DNA from: Sulfurovum xiamenensis
GTDB lineage: Bacteria; Campylobacterota; Campylobacteria; Campylobacterales; Sulfurovaceae
NCBI RefSeq assembly: GCF_030347995.1
Contig: NZ_JAQIBC010000007.1
Span: 20,829 to 84,828 of the forward strand
Direction: 5' to 3'
Length of the DNA: 64,000 nucleotides
A model generated the notes under the pieces. That model was not told the DNA's origin. It saw nothing but the letters and a program-made list of their open reading frames with translations, and searched no databases. Below are positions 44,793-54,758 of this stretch, piece by piece (positions within the stretch are counted from its first letter, which is position 1; every line of letters starts with the position of its first letter). Position numbers and translations under genes: made by a program.

Positions 44793-45968
44793 TTAAAAAG
44801 TATCAAATAAATTTCTTATGACTAGATCAGTATTTTTTTGATAATCATCATAATACATTAATTCTTTTACGGACAACTCTTTTCTATTCATGATATCTGC
44901 AAGCTGATCAATATTTGCAGCAAACGATTCGGCTTTATCTGCACCGGGTATAAAGTCCAATCCATCATATCCACGTTTAGCAAATGAAGTCATCACAATA
45001 GGTATGCCGTAAGAGAGAGCTTCAAGTACTTTAATATTGATGCCTGAACCCCTTCTGATGGGCATTAAAACAATATCAGCTCTCAAATAGTATTCTTCGA
45101 CTGAAGGAACATTTCTATGTAAATCTACATTAGAATACTTGTTAATTTTTTTAATGAATGCTTTACTTGGATCTCTACCAACAATATCTAGATGATAATT
45201 ATTTTTATTTTTTAAATATGGAAATACTTCTTCCAAAAACCACTCAAGGGCATCAATATTAGGATACCAGTCTAGACTTCCAACAAATAATAAGTTTATT
45301 TTTTCATCGGTATTTTGTTTAATCTCATATGAATTGTGTTCAAAATCAATTAATAATTTATCCATTAAAATATATTTTTTCGGTTTTTTTTCTACAAAAT
45401 TTAAAAAATCATTTTTATTCAAATATATAATTCGATCCATTTTGGTATGGATATCTTCAACGTATGCTTTCAAAAATCTTGCTTGTTTCTTGATGAGATA
45501 TTTCACTAATGGAATTCTTTCTTTTTCCGCTCTTTCAAAGAATATATCTGCTTCATTATTATGTTCGATCAAGATGTTTTTAAACTTGTTTGATGAAAAA
45601 AACAAAGAAGATCGTAGATGATCCCATACAATATATTCAGCATTTAAATCCAAATTTAAAAAATCTGTCAAATCTTTTTCTATCTGTTTATTATACGTTT
45701 TTACTTTCAAGTACATTTTATTCAAAAAAAGACTTTTTAAAATCTTAAACAATGAATGACTATTATCAAATTGCACTGTTTTAAATGACTTACTTATCTT
45801 TTTTATCTTTAAAATTTCATCTTTAGTATACGCACTTCCCTCATTAAGATTATATAAATGAATATCATAGATCTTTGAAAGCCGCTTTAAAATATTAAAT
45901 GTTAATACTTTATCACCGGAGTTGAGAGGAAGTAATCTCCGTGATGTTACATAAATAATTGATTTCAA
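44793..45968 (-). CDS. GT4-type (GT-B fold) glycosyltransferase
   Basis: 391 aa from a TTG start at 45968 (GAGGT ribosome site; no ATG nearby). The N-terminal SRRLLPLNSGDKVLTFNILKRL and C-terminal NLLFVGSLDWYPNIDALEWFLEEVFP, DIVGRDPS, VEEYYLRADIVLMPIRRGSGINIKVLEALSYGIPIVMTSFAKRG are typical of GT4 proteins, with the E-x7-E-like donor-site region in GSGINIKVLEAL. Adds one sugar to the repeat unit at the cytoplasmic face. Confidence 0.88.
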   Translation of the reverse strand: MKSIIYVTSRRLLPLNSGDKVLTFNILKRLSKIYDIHLYNLNEGSAYTKDEILKIKKISKSFKTVQFDNSHSLFKILKSLFLNKMYLKVKTYNKQIEKDLTDFLNLDLNAEYIVWDHLRSSLFFSSNKFKNILIEHNNEADIFFERAEKERIPLVKYLIKKQARFLKAYVEDIHTKMDRIIYLNKNDFLNFVEKKPKKYILMDKLLIDFEHNSYEIKQNTDEKINLLFVGSLDWYPNIDALEWFLEEVFPYLKNKNNYHLDIVGRDPSKAFIKKINKYSNVDLHRNVPSVEEYYLRADIVLMPIRRGSGINIKVLEALSYGIPIVMTSFAKRGYDGLDFIPGADKAESFAANIDQLADIMNRKELSVKELMYYDDYQKNTDLVIRNLFDTF

Positions 45969-46045
45969 TACTGCTTACCTCACTTTCTAAAGATAGAACT
46001 CATTTCAACGTACCTAAAATTGAAATATACTATCCAGGCTTTGGA

Positions 46046-46840
46046 TCATTTCCATCTGAATCCCCATTTTTCATTTATCAATTTCTTACTTAACAATAAA
46101 ATATATCTTATCAGATAAATGAAATAGATTTTACAATTTTTCAATACTTGCAAGAATCCAAAATTTCTTTTTGTCAAATAGATATATTCTTTAACATTCA
46201 CTAACAAAAAAGTTGAGGAGAGCCCTTCACAATCATACTTCACAAATGGTTTATGAATATAAAGAATGTCTTTATCCTCCACATTTTTGACGATATCAAT
46301 GACCCATTGATAGTCTGCTTTGATTTTATAGGTTAAATCAAAATTTGGTATATGATTATTTTTCACGAATAATGACTGATGATTCATTTGAAAACGAGAT
46401 TTTAAATGTCTATTATTAAGATATGGAATAGCGTGCGCCTCGTAATACATATCTTTACTATTTACATTAATCCAGTCCCCATAAATCAATTTGAAGTGAT
46501 GATTGTTCTTATTATAAAAAATATCTCCAACAGTATCATTAGAATAAAATGTGTCTTCTGCATTTAAAAAGTTTATCCATTCACCTGAGGCAAGCCTCAA
46601 TCCTTTGTTCATAGCATCATATACACCTTTATCAGGCTCACTGATCCATCTATTGATGTGTTTTTCATACTCTTTGATGACATTCACTGTACCATCTGTT
46701 GATCCACCATCAATGATAATAAACTCTATATTTTTATATGTTTGACCAATAACACTTTCTATTGTTTTACGAAGTGATCTTTCATCATTATATACAACAG
46801 TTATGATACTTACAAGCGGATAATCATTACTTTCAGTCAA
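46046..46840 (-). CDS. GT2 family glycosyltransferase
   Basis: 264 aa from a probable TTG start at 46840 (AGGA 8 nt upstream). VSIITVVYNDERSLRKTIESVIGQTYKNIEFIIIDGGSTDGT is the GT-A N-terminus, and WINFLNAEDTFY holds the metal-binding DxD-like position, here NAED. Similar to WcaA/TagA-like inverting transferases. A short AT-rich gap separates it from the polymerase gene. Confidence 0.9.
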   Translation of the reverse strand: MTESNDYPLVSIITVVYNDERSLRKTIESVIGQTYKNIEFIIIDGGSTDGTVNVIKEYEKHINRWISEPDKGVYDAMNKGLRLASGEWINFLNAEDTFYSNDTVGDIFYNKNNHHFKLIYGDWINVNSKDMYYEAHAIPYLNNRHLKSRFQMNHQSLFVKNNHIPNFDLTYKIKADYQWVIDIVKNVEDKDILYIHKPFVKYDCEGLSSTFLLVNVKEYIYLTKRNFGFLQVLKNCKIYFIYLIRYILLLSKKLINEKWGFRWK

Positions 46841-46952
46841 AATTTCGTTTCCTATTTTATAAAAATATTTTTTACCGATCCCCTGTTGTCCTATATGTGA
46901 ATAATCTAGAATAAATATGTCACTATATTTATTCTATCACTCACACTCTTAA

Positions 46953-48173
46953 TTATACATACACTATTCTACTCTTTTCATTTTCTTTTTCTCCATATAT
47001 AAATTGTAAAAATAATAAACTCCAATACATCGGATACAAAAAATAGGTCTCTGAGATCAATGTAAAAATAATTGACAGAAATATAGCTATACAGTAGATT
47101 TTATTTTTTTCTTGCATACTCAGTAAATAGATACAAATTGATCTATATAAAAAATAAAACATGATGATAAAAACAATTATCCCCACTCTTACAAGAACAT
47201 CAGTGATACCCACTGTTCTTATTTGGAGAAGTTTATCTGTAGGAGCTAAATCATATCTTGTCTTATCATGTCCTCCCCTACCGATTAATTCGTGTCCTTT
47301 CAAATCTTCCATATCTCGTAGTATAGATAAAAATCTTTGTGTATCGTTACTTTTTTGAATACCCATTGTCTGCGCGAATTTTATTTGTCTTTCAATTTTT
47401 TCACCTAGAAAATCAAAAGAGTTATATGCATAGATTCCTATAAGTATTACAACTGTAGTCATACTTGCTTTGAAAACAATATTTTTAAATTTTTCATAAT
47501 AAATAAGAAATAAGAAAATAAATATGGTCATATATGCCGTTGTGGAGATAGTTGTAAATATGGTTAAAAGAAACACAATATTTTTTTTAGTCATTTTTAC
47601 GGACTCTCTAAAAAAATTAAATACATATGCTATGATCAAATATCCGGTATAAGCACCTGGTTCCCAAAATGGTCCACTATTTTTCAAGTATCCCTCTTTA
47701 TATGTTATATTATAGAAAATGAAACTATCGTGTGGTGAGTGAAGTCTATCAAAAAGAGGTGTAATGCTATGAGTAAAAAATGATGCAATAGAAGGGAACA
47801 AAGTAAAGGGAATAAAAAATACAAGAGAGACAATGGCGATATAATATAGTATATTGATATAGTATAGTATAAATTTATCATCCAGTATTTTCACTATAAG
47901 ATAAGCGGAAAGAACCATGATCAACAATCCAAAATTTGTCACTAGCGAAAAAAATTGAAACTCAAGTGCTTGTAAGAGCGTGATGCCGATGATTAAAATA
48001 AAGAAAAATAAAAATCTTACATCAAAACTTTTTCTTCGTAATATAAATATGAGGACTAAAACAGAAAATTCAAGCACTGTTAGTAACTTAGATTTAAAAG
48101 CTGGTACTCCGGACATAGCTATAAATAGAGTAAGTATGGAATAATCTGTAAATGTTCTTTTATTAATAATCAT
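46953..48173 (-). CDS. Wzy-like O-antigen/exopolysaccharide polymerase
   Basis: 406 aa with about ten or eleven membrane helices and little other recognisable sequence. A large periplasmic loop (FDRLHSPHDSFIFYNITYKEGYLKNSGPFWEPGAYTGYLI) and a second one (LIGRGGHDKTRYDLAPTDKLLQIRTVG) carry the conserved-type GxFWEPGA motif of bacterial polysaccharide polymerases. Joins lipid-linked repeat units in the periplasm. Its ATG overlaps the acyltransferase stop. Confidence 0.82.
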   Translation of the reverse strand: MIINKRTFTDYSILTLFIAMSGVPAFKSKLLTVLEFSVLVLIFILRRKSFDVRFLFFFILIIGITLLQALEFQFFSLVTNFGLLIMVLSAYLIVKILDDKFILYYINILYYIAIVSLVFFIPFTLFPSIASFFTHSITPLFDRLHSPHDSFIFYNITYKEGYLKNSGPFWEPGAYTGYLIIAYVFNFFRESVKMTKKNIVFLLTIFTTISTTAYMTIFIFLFLIYYEKFKNIVFKASMTTVVILIGIYAYNSFDFLGEKIERQIKFAQTMGIQKSNDTQRFLSILRDMEDLKGHELIGRGGHDKTRYDLAPTDKLLQIRTVGITDVLVRVGIIVFIIMFYFLYRSICIYLLSMQEKNKIYCIAIFLSIIFTLISETYFLYPMYWSLLFLQFIYGEKENEKSRIVYV

Positions 48174-48790
48174 TAAAGTTTCCGTATAAACTTAGCTGGA
48201 TTACCAGCCCAAATTTCATTTTTTGGAATATTTTTGGTCACAACCGAACATGCACCAACAATTGAATTTTCTCCTATATGGACACCCTTCAGGATTGTTA
48301 CATGTGCACCTATAAATACGTTTTTTTCAATTAAAACACTTTTTTTACAAGCTTTACTTATATCTTCATTTACTTGATTTCTTTCATGAAAATCGAGTGA
48401 ATGAAAATCGGTATCATATATACACGTATTACCGCCGATCATCACATTGTCTGAAATAGTGATCTCCTTTAAACATACGATAGTGGTTCCGGACATACCA
48501 ACATTATCCCCTATATGTAAAAAAGCATTTTTATTTACTTTGAAAATACATTGAAAATTTCTACCTACAGGATTACTTTCAATCGTATTGTTCATTTTAA
48601 AGTTTCTTCCAATTTTCAATTTACCATGGCGATGTATAAACATTTTGGGTACCCCTGATGATTTTAGCCCGCTAGAAATATCTACGAATTTCATCTTCAT
48701 TAATACAAAAGTGATCTTTTGTGTTATAAAATCCATAGTACTGACTTTTAAGTATTGCAAAACTCTCATCATCAAGGCATATATCTTCAT
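48173..48790 (-). CDS. Hexapeptide-repeat (LbH) acyltransferase
   Basis: 205 aa. Left-handed beta-helix hexapeptides run from about 85 to 195 (IGDNVGMSGTTIVC, ISDNVMIGGNTCIYDTDFHSLDF, IEKNVFIGAHVTILKGVHIGENSIVGACSVVTKNIP) and end in AGNPAKFIRKL, the serine/maltose/galactoside acetyltransferase signature. DTDFHSLD contains the catalytic His. Probably O-acetylates a sugar of the repeat unit in the cytoplasm. Confidence 0.9.
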   Translation of the reverse strand: MKIYALMMRVLQYLKVSTMDFITQKITFVLMKMKFVDISSGLKSSGVPKMFIHRHGKLKIGRNFKMNNTIESNPVGRNFQCIFKVNKNAFLHIGDNVGMSGTTIVCLKEITISDNVMIGGNTCIYDTDFHSLDFHERNQVNEDISKACKKSVLIEKNVFIGAHVTILKGVHIGENSIVGACSVVTKNIPKNEIWAGNPAKFIRKL

Positions 48791-49944
48791 GCATTCTCAC
48801 TTATAATAGTATTATACATCTTTACGGTATCGTCTAAGATCTCTCTTGGATTATGTCTATGTCTTGCAATTTTTCTAGATTGTTCAGAAAGTTTTTTTGT
48901 TAGATCATCGTCTTGCAAAAGCGTATTAACAGCAAGCTCTATCTCTTTTTCATTTTGACCTATCAAAAGTCCCGTCTTTCTATCTTCAATTAAAGATGCA
49001 ACACCACCAACATCTGTTGCAATCACAGGAAGACCGGAAAGCTGTGCCTCACATACGCTATTTGGACTATTGTCAATATATGTAGGGTGAACAAGACAAA
49101 AGGATTCTTCATATGCTTCTATCATCCCTTCAACATTTTGTAGACCTCGGCAATCTATATTATTGATATCAATATGCATTAAACCATGTTTTTCTATCAT
49201 GTTCTCAATATCGGTTGATTTACAGTTACCCAGAACAATCAGCTTCAAACCTTTTTCCTGTAAAGAGCTATTAAATGCTTGTAGAAGTTTGTCCAGACCC
49301 TTTATCGGACTTTTTCCACCAACAAATAATATATTCTTTTTTTCATCAGAAAAATGATCATCAAAAAAATCGAATCGTATCATTTCCCAAATATTATAAA
49401 TTTTAGCTTGAGAATTAATGGACTGAATGTAGCCTGAATCCCAGTGAGTTCGACATGAAAAATATGTATATTTAGGCAGATATATTTTTTCATAAAAAGA
49501 TGATATCTTCCATTCTATATATATTTTTACATTAGATATCATTGGTATCACTTTAATAACTTCATTCATGATACCCTGGATAGAGATCAGTTTTGGAATA
49601 TCGAGTTTTAATGCCATGACTTCATACTGATGCTCAGTTCCATGAATGTGCAGAAGATCATAATCATGAACGATGGATCTCAAATAATTTCTCATTTTTT
49701 TGATACGGAGCTGATACAATGTCAAAATATCCAGCTTTAATTTTGGTGATTTAATATAAATAAGGTGTATTCCTTGATACTCCTTTTTTAGAATTTCACT
49801 TTCCAACAGAGAACTATAATTTAAAATAGTTAAATCAATTCCATGATCTACAAGCTCTTTTGCCAAAGTAATAATCCAGGGTGCCGGGTGAGAATCCTTA
49901 TCATCAATTAAAGGAATAGGTGCCAACCATAAAACTTTCATCAC
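48787..49944 (-). CDS. GT4-type glycosyltransferase
   Basis: 385 aa; the first codon is GTG at 49944, and the second, ATG at 49941, is the more likely start (AGGT ribosome site 8 nt upstream). GT-B fold: NILFVGGKSPIKGLDKLLQAFNSSL, IVLGNCKSTDIENMI, YEESFCLVHPTYIDNSPNSVCEAQLSGLPVIATDVGGVASLIEDRKTGLLI. The ESFCLVHP...NSVCEAQ segment stands in for the usual EGFGL...EAMA. Cytoplasmic repeat-unit assembly. It overlaps both neighbours by a few nt. Confidence 0.9.
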   Translation of the reverse strand: MMKVLWLAPIPLIDDKDSHPAPWIITLAKELVDHGIDLTILNYSSLLESEILKKEYQGIHLIYIKSPKLKLDILTLYQLRIKKMRNYLRSIVHDYDLLHIHGTEHQYEVMALKLDIPKLISIQGIMNEVIKVIPMISNVKIYIEWKISSFYEKIYLPKYTYFSCRTHWDSGYIQSINSQAKIYNIWEMIRFDFFDDHFSDEKKNILFVGGKSPIKGLDKLLQAFNSSLQEKGLKLIVLGNCKSTDIENMIEKHGLMHIDINNIDCRGLQNVEGMIEAYEESFCLVHPTYIDNSPNSVCEAQLSGLPVIATDVGGVASLIEDRKTGLLIGQNEKEIELAVNTLLQDDDLTKKLSEQSRKIARHRHNPREILDDTVKMYNTIISENA

Positions 49945-50858
49945 TATACCTTTTTACATAACCTATTCATAATAAATAACTTCACCCTTGTGTTTACTTT
50001 ATTATGAAATAACATCATTGGAAACTTTAGTATAGATTTTAAATAATATTTTACAACTTGCAACATCATTTTCTCGTGTAAAAACAAACTTGCCAATTGC
50101 ATATAATGCCTTGCATAGACATATCGTTTGTCCCAAAATGCTAAACGGTCAATATCTTCATGAAATGTCTCCAAAAATAACTGCTGTACTTGCTCAATTT
50201 TATAAGGGGAAGGAAAATTATGACCATTGATCTTCAATAAAACTTCCGGACATACATCTATCAAATAATGACGACATACACGTATCAGTATCTCTAGATC
50301 TTGATGCCTGGCAAACTTTTCATCAAAGTAATGTATCTCATCTAAAACACTTTTTCTGAAAACCAATGTTGAACTTGCTCCTGGATCAAACTCCAGCATT
50401 AAAAGTGCCTTGGTAAGATCTCCTTTGTCATCACGTATGATCTCCACATCCTTATCATGCTCCTGAAGAATATAACTGCAATAGATGACACCAACATCTG
50501 TGTCCAATGATTCAAAATATGAAATCTGCTTTTGAAGTTTTTGAGGGAACCATTCATCATCATCATCTAACAATGCAATGTATTTCCCATGTGATGCTTT
50601 GATCCCAGTATTACGAGCTGCTGAACCACCTGCATTTTTTTCATGTTTCAGATACATGATTTGATCGTTCCGCAGATAATCCTGTAGTGATTTCTCAGTA
50701 TGATCTCTATGTTCACTATTACTATCATTGTCATCAACAATAATAATTTCAACATTATCATACGTTTGATTTAAAACCGATTCGATAGCACGCCTAAGTA
50801 AATGACTTCTACCATGCGTAGGAATAATAACTGAAACCAAAGGATTTTTCTTTAACAT
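49944..50858 (-). CDS. GT2 family glycosyltransferase
   Basis: 304 aa. VSVIIPTHGRSHLLRRAIESVLNQTYDNVEIIIVDDNDSNS and KYIALLDDDDEWFPQKLQKQI (DDDD, the metal/UDP-sugar site) are textbook GT2. No membrane helix. Translationally coupled to the GT4 gene (stop and start overlap) and so part of the repeat-unit assembly operon 50858 to 43846. Confidence 0.93.
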   Translation of the reverse strand: MLKKNPLVSVIIPTHGRSHLLRRAIESVLNQTYDNVEIIIVDDNDSNSEHRDHTEKSLQDYLRNDQIMYLKHEKNAGGSAARNTGIKASHGKYIALLDDDDEWFPQKLQKQISYFESLDTDVGVIYCSYILQEHDKDVEIIRDDKGDLTKALLMLEFDPGASSTLVFRKSVLDEIHYFDEKFARHQDLEILIRVCRHYLIDVCPEVLLKINGHNFPSPYKIEQVQQLFLETFHEDIDRLAFWDKRYVYARHYMQLASLFLHEKMMLQVVKYYLKSILKFPMMLFHNKVNTRVKLFIMNRLCKKV

Positions 50859-50940
50859 TTTTACTCTTTATGACAATTATGCATATAAATTTATCTAACA
50901 ACTCAAATCAAAAGTTCCTAATTTATATACAAAACTTAAT

Positions 50941-51228
50941 TTAATTATCTACAATGACTGCCTCTCCACTGATCATACATGCCAATTTCGTAGAATCCGG
51001 AGAGTGCCAGATTCGTACTTCGGCTCCATCCTCCATTTTTTGTATGGTCTTTCCTGTCACATCTTCAGCAACTGATTTACCCAAGTCATCAGTAATTCCA
51101 CAAGAAGGAACCTTAAGTGTAGCAGAACTATAGTTAGTACTACTGCTACTACTTCCACCACCACATGCATTCAGGAAAAGTCCCATCAATACAGTCAAAG
51201 CTATATGTTTTATATATGTATTTTTCAT
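50941..51228 (-). CDS. Small lipoprotein, unknown function
   Basis: 95 aa. Lipobox LNAC (Cys at about residue 22) followed by GGGSSSSS, the same Cys-Gly-Gly-Gly-Ser pattern as the riboswitch-controlled lipoproteins, then a short Cys-containing domain (VPSCGITDD...KLACMISGEAVIVDN). Its ATG overlaps the end of the large SGNH/LamG gene (ATGA), so the two are coupled. Probably stays at the outer membrane, perhaps holding the large secreted partner. Confidence 0.75.
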   Translation of the reverse strand: MKNTYIKHIALTVLMGLFLNACGGGSSSSSTNYSSATLKVPSCGITDDLGKSVAEDVTGKTIQKMEDGAEVRIWHSPDSTKLACMISGEAVIVDN

Positions 51229-54200
51229 AACGCACCTCCCAATGTTAAATCATTTACGAGCAGTGTCTCAATAAGAAGCACCATATCCGCACCTACACTC
51301 ACTTTAGTTCCTGCAGCAAATGCAATTGTCACAGTAGAATCATCTCCAGTACCTTGCCTATATCCTGTCACTACTGTGCCATCACTCATCAATTCGATAT
51401 ATAGTTTTGGTTCTGAACCTATCTCTTCAAAAACGATCTTATCATTACCAACTGTTATGTTAAATAAAGTAGGATCCAGTTCCACTCTTGTGTCTCCAAC
51501 AGTATATATACTACTATTACTATCAGAAGTAACTGTAAACCAGCCTACTACATTAACAGTTCTGCTCACTTGTGCTGCAGCATTCCCTGAAGAATCATTG
51601 ACATCATAAGTTACGGTATAGACTCCTACTGTGTTGGTATTAACCGGATTCACTGTAACGATACTGCCTGTGAGGTTTCCATCCTCATTGTCTGTTGCTG
51701 TTGCTCCTGCATCGATGTAAGTACTTCCTAATCCTAGAGTAATATTCGCATCACCATTCAGTGTAATAACCGGTGCCTGTGTATCAACCACGTTGACTGT
51801 TCTAGTCACTTCTGCAACATTTCCTGAAGAATCATTAACATCATAGATTACTGTATAGACTCCTACTGTGTTGGTATCAACACTTGAAGCATTAATCTCG
51901 ATGCTTGTTGTAAGATTACCATCATAGTTATCAGTTGCTGTTGCTCCAAGTTCACTATATGCTGTACCAACTTCGATAGTAATATTCGTATCACCATTCA
52001 GTATAATAACCGGTGCTTGTGTATCGACCACATTCACGGTCCTGTTTGCTTCTGCAGAATTGCCTGCACGGTCACTTACACTATAGTTGACACTGTAAGT
52101 ACCCAACACCGTTGTATCAACCAGATTAACTGTATTTATACTTCCTGTGATATCACCATCAAGATTGTCTGTAGCAGTTGCACCAGCATCACTGTAAGTA
52201 GTATCTACCTCTACATCAACATTGGTGTTACCAGTGATGGTAATGACAGGTGCCGTAGTATCTCCCAATACCTCAGACTCATTACCAGAAAGACCGTTCT
52301 GATAGTGTTGTGTAATTTCAAATGGACTCAATGCACTGCCATAAACAGCTATCTCATCTAACATACCATCAAAATAAAAACTTGCAGAACTATTATTAAT
52401 GAAATAACCTATCGTTACAGGTGTGCTTGCTGCAAATCCACCAGTCGAAGTAAAGTTGAATGAACTCTCCTCAGTACCATCTACATATAAAATCGTATCA
52501 CCCGTACTTCCTTCTCTAACTGCTGCTATATGGTGCCATGCTCCATCATTAATCGGTGTAGTACTTTTGATCGTTTGATATGCCGCACCTGCACCATCTC
52601 GGTCCTGTAATGTAAAGAGTGCTTCCCCTGTACTCTCCATCCCGATCCACCAATGCAGACTGGTCGTCGTACCATCATCCCGTCCAATCATAACTGTAAG
52701 AGTACCAGTATGATTTGTTTTTGCCCATAACTCTATCGTAAAATTAGCATCAGCAGGTACATCAAAGGTCGATGCATCTGATACGTTTAGACCATCTTCT
52801 GCTCCATCAAAGAGTTGTGCATTTGACACCTGTCCTATAGTAGATATCGGACAAGTACTTCCCGTACATGTAGCATCCACAGCAGAGTAGGAGTCAAGGT
52901 AGGTCGTTGTATTATTTCCTTCATCGAGTTTCCAGTAGTGTACCATTTCTAAAGGAAGTAATGATCTATCTCTAACTTTTAGTACATAATTTTGTGTAGC
53001 AGTCTCTATACCCTTCATTGCTGTGATATTTACATCAAGGTTAGCAACACTATCTGGCGTCCCACTCACTTCACCATCCACATTGATACTCATCCAGCTT
53101 GCAGGCTTACTGATAGTCCAATCAAAAGCATCCACAGGGTCCTTACTCGTATTAGCATCATAGTAGTACAGGACACCTACTTCAGCAAAAGTCACAGGTG
53201 CAGTCGTAATCTGCATTGCAGAATCATTATAGTGTGCCTGTATCTCTGTAGCACTCAATACCCTGTTATATACAAATATCTCATCCAATACACCATCAAA
53301 ATAGAAGCCTGCAGAGCCATCATTAATGAAATAACCTATCGTTACAGGTGTACTTGCTGCAAATCCTCCAGTTGATGTAAAGTTGTATGAAGCCTCTGCA
53401 CTACCATCTACATATAGAATTGTATCACCCGTACTTCCATCTCTGACTGCTGCAATATGGTGCCAGTCACCATCATTGATCGGTGTAGTACTTTTGATCG
53501 TTGGATATGCCGCACCCACACCATCTCTGTCCTGTAATGTAAAGAGTACTTCCCCTGTACTCTCCATACCGATCCACCAATGCAGACTTGTCGTCGTACC
53601 GTCATCCCGTCCGATCATAACTTTAAGTGCTCCACTATCAGTCGTTTGTACCCATAATTCTATTGTAAAGTTTGCATCAGCAGGCATATCAAACGTTGCT
53701 GTTTCTGTTATGTTTACTTCAGTTGTACCATCAAAGAGTTGTGCTCCATCTTTAATCCCGGCAGAAGGTGATGGACAATTTCCCGTACATGTACCATCGG
53801 CACTTCCCATCGCATCAAGGAAAATAGTACCGGTATTCTCATCTAGTGACCAGTGATGAACTTCACCATTCAGTGCAGCATACCAATGCTTTGCCATAAG
53901 GTCATAACCGTTCTGATTTGGATGGAAGGGACCCGCCATATCTGTAGTATAATCGATACCTGTTCCACTCTCCATATTGACTATTTGAAGATTGTCACCA
54001 TTTTCGATACGGGTATTTGCCATCGTTTCAAGAGCATCATTATAAGCAGTGATATTAGCTCTTAAAATGGGATCTGCATCACTTTTTAAATTGATAATAC
54101 GTGCAAGAAATACTTTGATACTACTATTATAATCATAAATGTTTTGAAGTGTAGTATTGACGTTCGTTACAGATGTATTAAGATCAAGACCTTGATCTAT

Positions 54201-54587
54201 ATCATTCGTACCGATATGTAGCAATACAACCTGTGGATCATTATTTATCAAGGTTGCATTTGTTCTTAAAAGAAGGTCTGCTGTGGTCTCATTATTCACA
54301 CCACTATGATTCGCATCAAATGTAGGATCGATAGTAGTATAATTCTCTCCAGAAGTTTCATCACCAACAAAGTTTAGAGTATGTCCGCTCTCTCTTAGCT
54401 TTGTCCACAGTAGACCACGGTAACCCCACTCATCTGCTGGAGTAACACCAGTAACATACCCTTTGGTTATAGAGTCTCCAAACGGCATTATCCTATCTGC
54501 TGCTTCAATAAATGATAATGAAGCATATAAACAGAATAAAACTATACTTAACTTTTTTATCAATGACCGAAAATTTAACCATTCCAT
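51225..54587 (-). CDS. Large secreted SGNH hydrolase with LamG-like and Ig-like repeats
   Basis: 1120 aa from the ATG at 54587 (GGAG 6 nt upstream; an ATG at 54593 abuts the ribosome site). Signal peptide, then an SGNH/GDSL esterase: IMPFGDSITKG (Ser block), VLLHIGTNDIDQ and PFHPNQNGYDLMA (Asp-x-x-His block here as HPN). Two LamG/concanavalin-like modules (about 53,240-53,860 and 52,310-52,950) share near-identical segments of DNA. Three DUF5011-type Ig repeats follow (APVITLNGDANIT...GATATDNEDG), then a C-terminal beta domain. Likely deacetylates or binds an extracellular polysaccharide. Confidence 0.88.
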   Translation of the reverse strand: MEWLNFRSLIKKLSIVLFCLYASLSFIEAADRIMPFGDSITKGYVTGVTPADEWGYRGLLWTKLRESGHTLNFVGDETSGENYTTIDPTFDANHSGVNNETTADLLLRTNATLINNDPQVVLLHIGTNDIDQGLDLNTSVTNVNTTLQNIYDYNSSIKVFLARIINLKSDADPILRANITAYNDALETMANTRIENGDNLQIVNMESGTGIDYTTDMAGPFHPNQNGYDLMAKHWYAALNGEVHHWSLDENTGTIFLDAMGSADGTCTGNCPSPSAGIKDGAQLFDGTTEVNITETATFDMPADANFTIELWVQTTDSGALKVMIGRDDGTTTSLHWWIGMESTGEVLFTLQDRDGVGAAYPTIKSTTPINDGDWHHIAAVRDGSTGDTILYVDGSAEASYNFTSTGGFAASTPVTIGYFINDGSAGFYFDGVLDEIFVYNRVLSATEIQAHYNDSAMQITTAPVTFAEVGVLYYYDANTSKDPVDAFDWTISKPASWMSINVDGEVSGTPDSVANLDVNITAMKGIETATQNYVLKVRDRSLLPLEMVHYWKLDEGNNTTTYLDSYSAVDATCTGSTCPISTIGQVSNAQLFDGAEDGLNVSDASTFDVPADANFTIELWAKTNHTGTLTVMIGRDDGTTTSLHWWIGMESTGEALFTLQDRDGAGAAYQTIKSTTPINDGAWHHIAAVREGSTGDTILYVDGTEESSFNFTSTGGFAASTPVTIGYFINNSSASFYFDGMLDEIAVYGSALSPFEITQHYQNGLSGNESEVLGDTTAPVITITGNTNVDVEVDTTYSDAGATATDNLDGDITGSINTVNLVDTTVLGTYSVNYSVSDRAGNSAEANRTVNVVDTQAPVIILNGDTNITIEVGTAYSELGATATDNYDGNLTTSIEINASSVDTNTVGVYTVIYDVNDSSGNVAEVTRTVNVVDTQAPVITLNGDANITLGLGSTYIDAGATATDNEDGNLTGSIVTVNPVNTNTVGVYTVTYDVNDSSGNAAAQVSRTVNVVGWFTVTSDSNSSIYTVGDTRVELDPTLFNITVGNDKIVFEEIGSEPKLYIELMSDGTVVTGYRQGTGDDSTVTIAFAAGTKVSVGADMVLLIETLLVNDLTLGGAL
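52310..53860 (-). repeat. Internal duplication of LamG modules
   Basis: The two LamG-like modules of the secreted SGNH protein are nearly the same in the stretch from MIGRDDGTTTSLHWWIG to VTIGYFIN, with only scattered base changes between the DNA copies (about 52,390-52,720 and 53,290-53,620). This points to a recent duplication or gene conversion. Confidence 0.75.
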
Positions 54588-54758
54588 GTTCATCTCCTAT
54601 CTGCGTTACAATAAATTATACTCCTACTCACTCTCCAATTCCAATATTATTTTATATCTTTTCAATTCTAACATTATTTTATAAATTTTTAATTATATTA
54701 GTAGTAATTAAAAAATATATTTAATTATAAGGTTAAGAAATTTTTTATACATACTTTA

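Noticed and set aside
53383..53856. Open plus-strand frame of 157 codons
   Set aside because: Antisense to the LamG module of the large secreted protein; low-complexity Ser/Pro/Val composition and no start signals.
54588..54758. AT-rich gap as an attachment site or mobile-element edge
   Set aside because: No direct repeats, integrase, transposase or tRNA nearby; simple AT-rich promoter region is sufficient.
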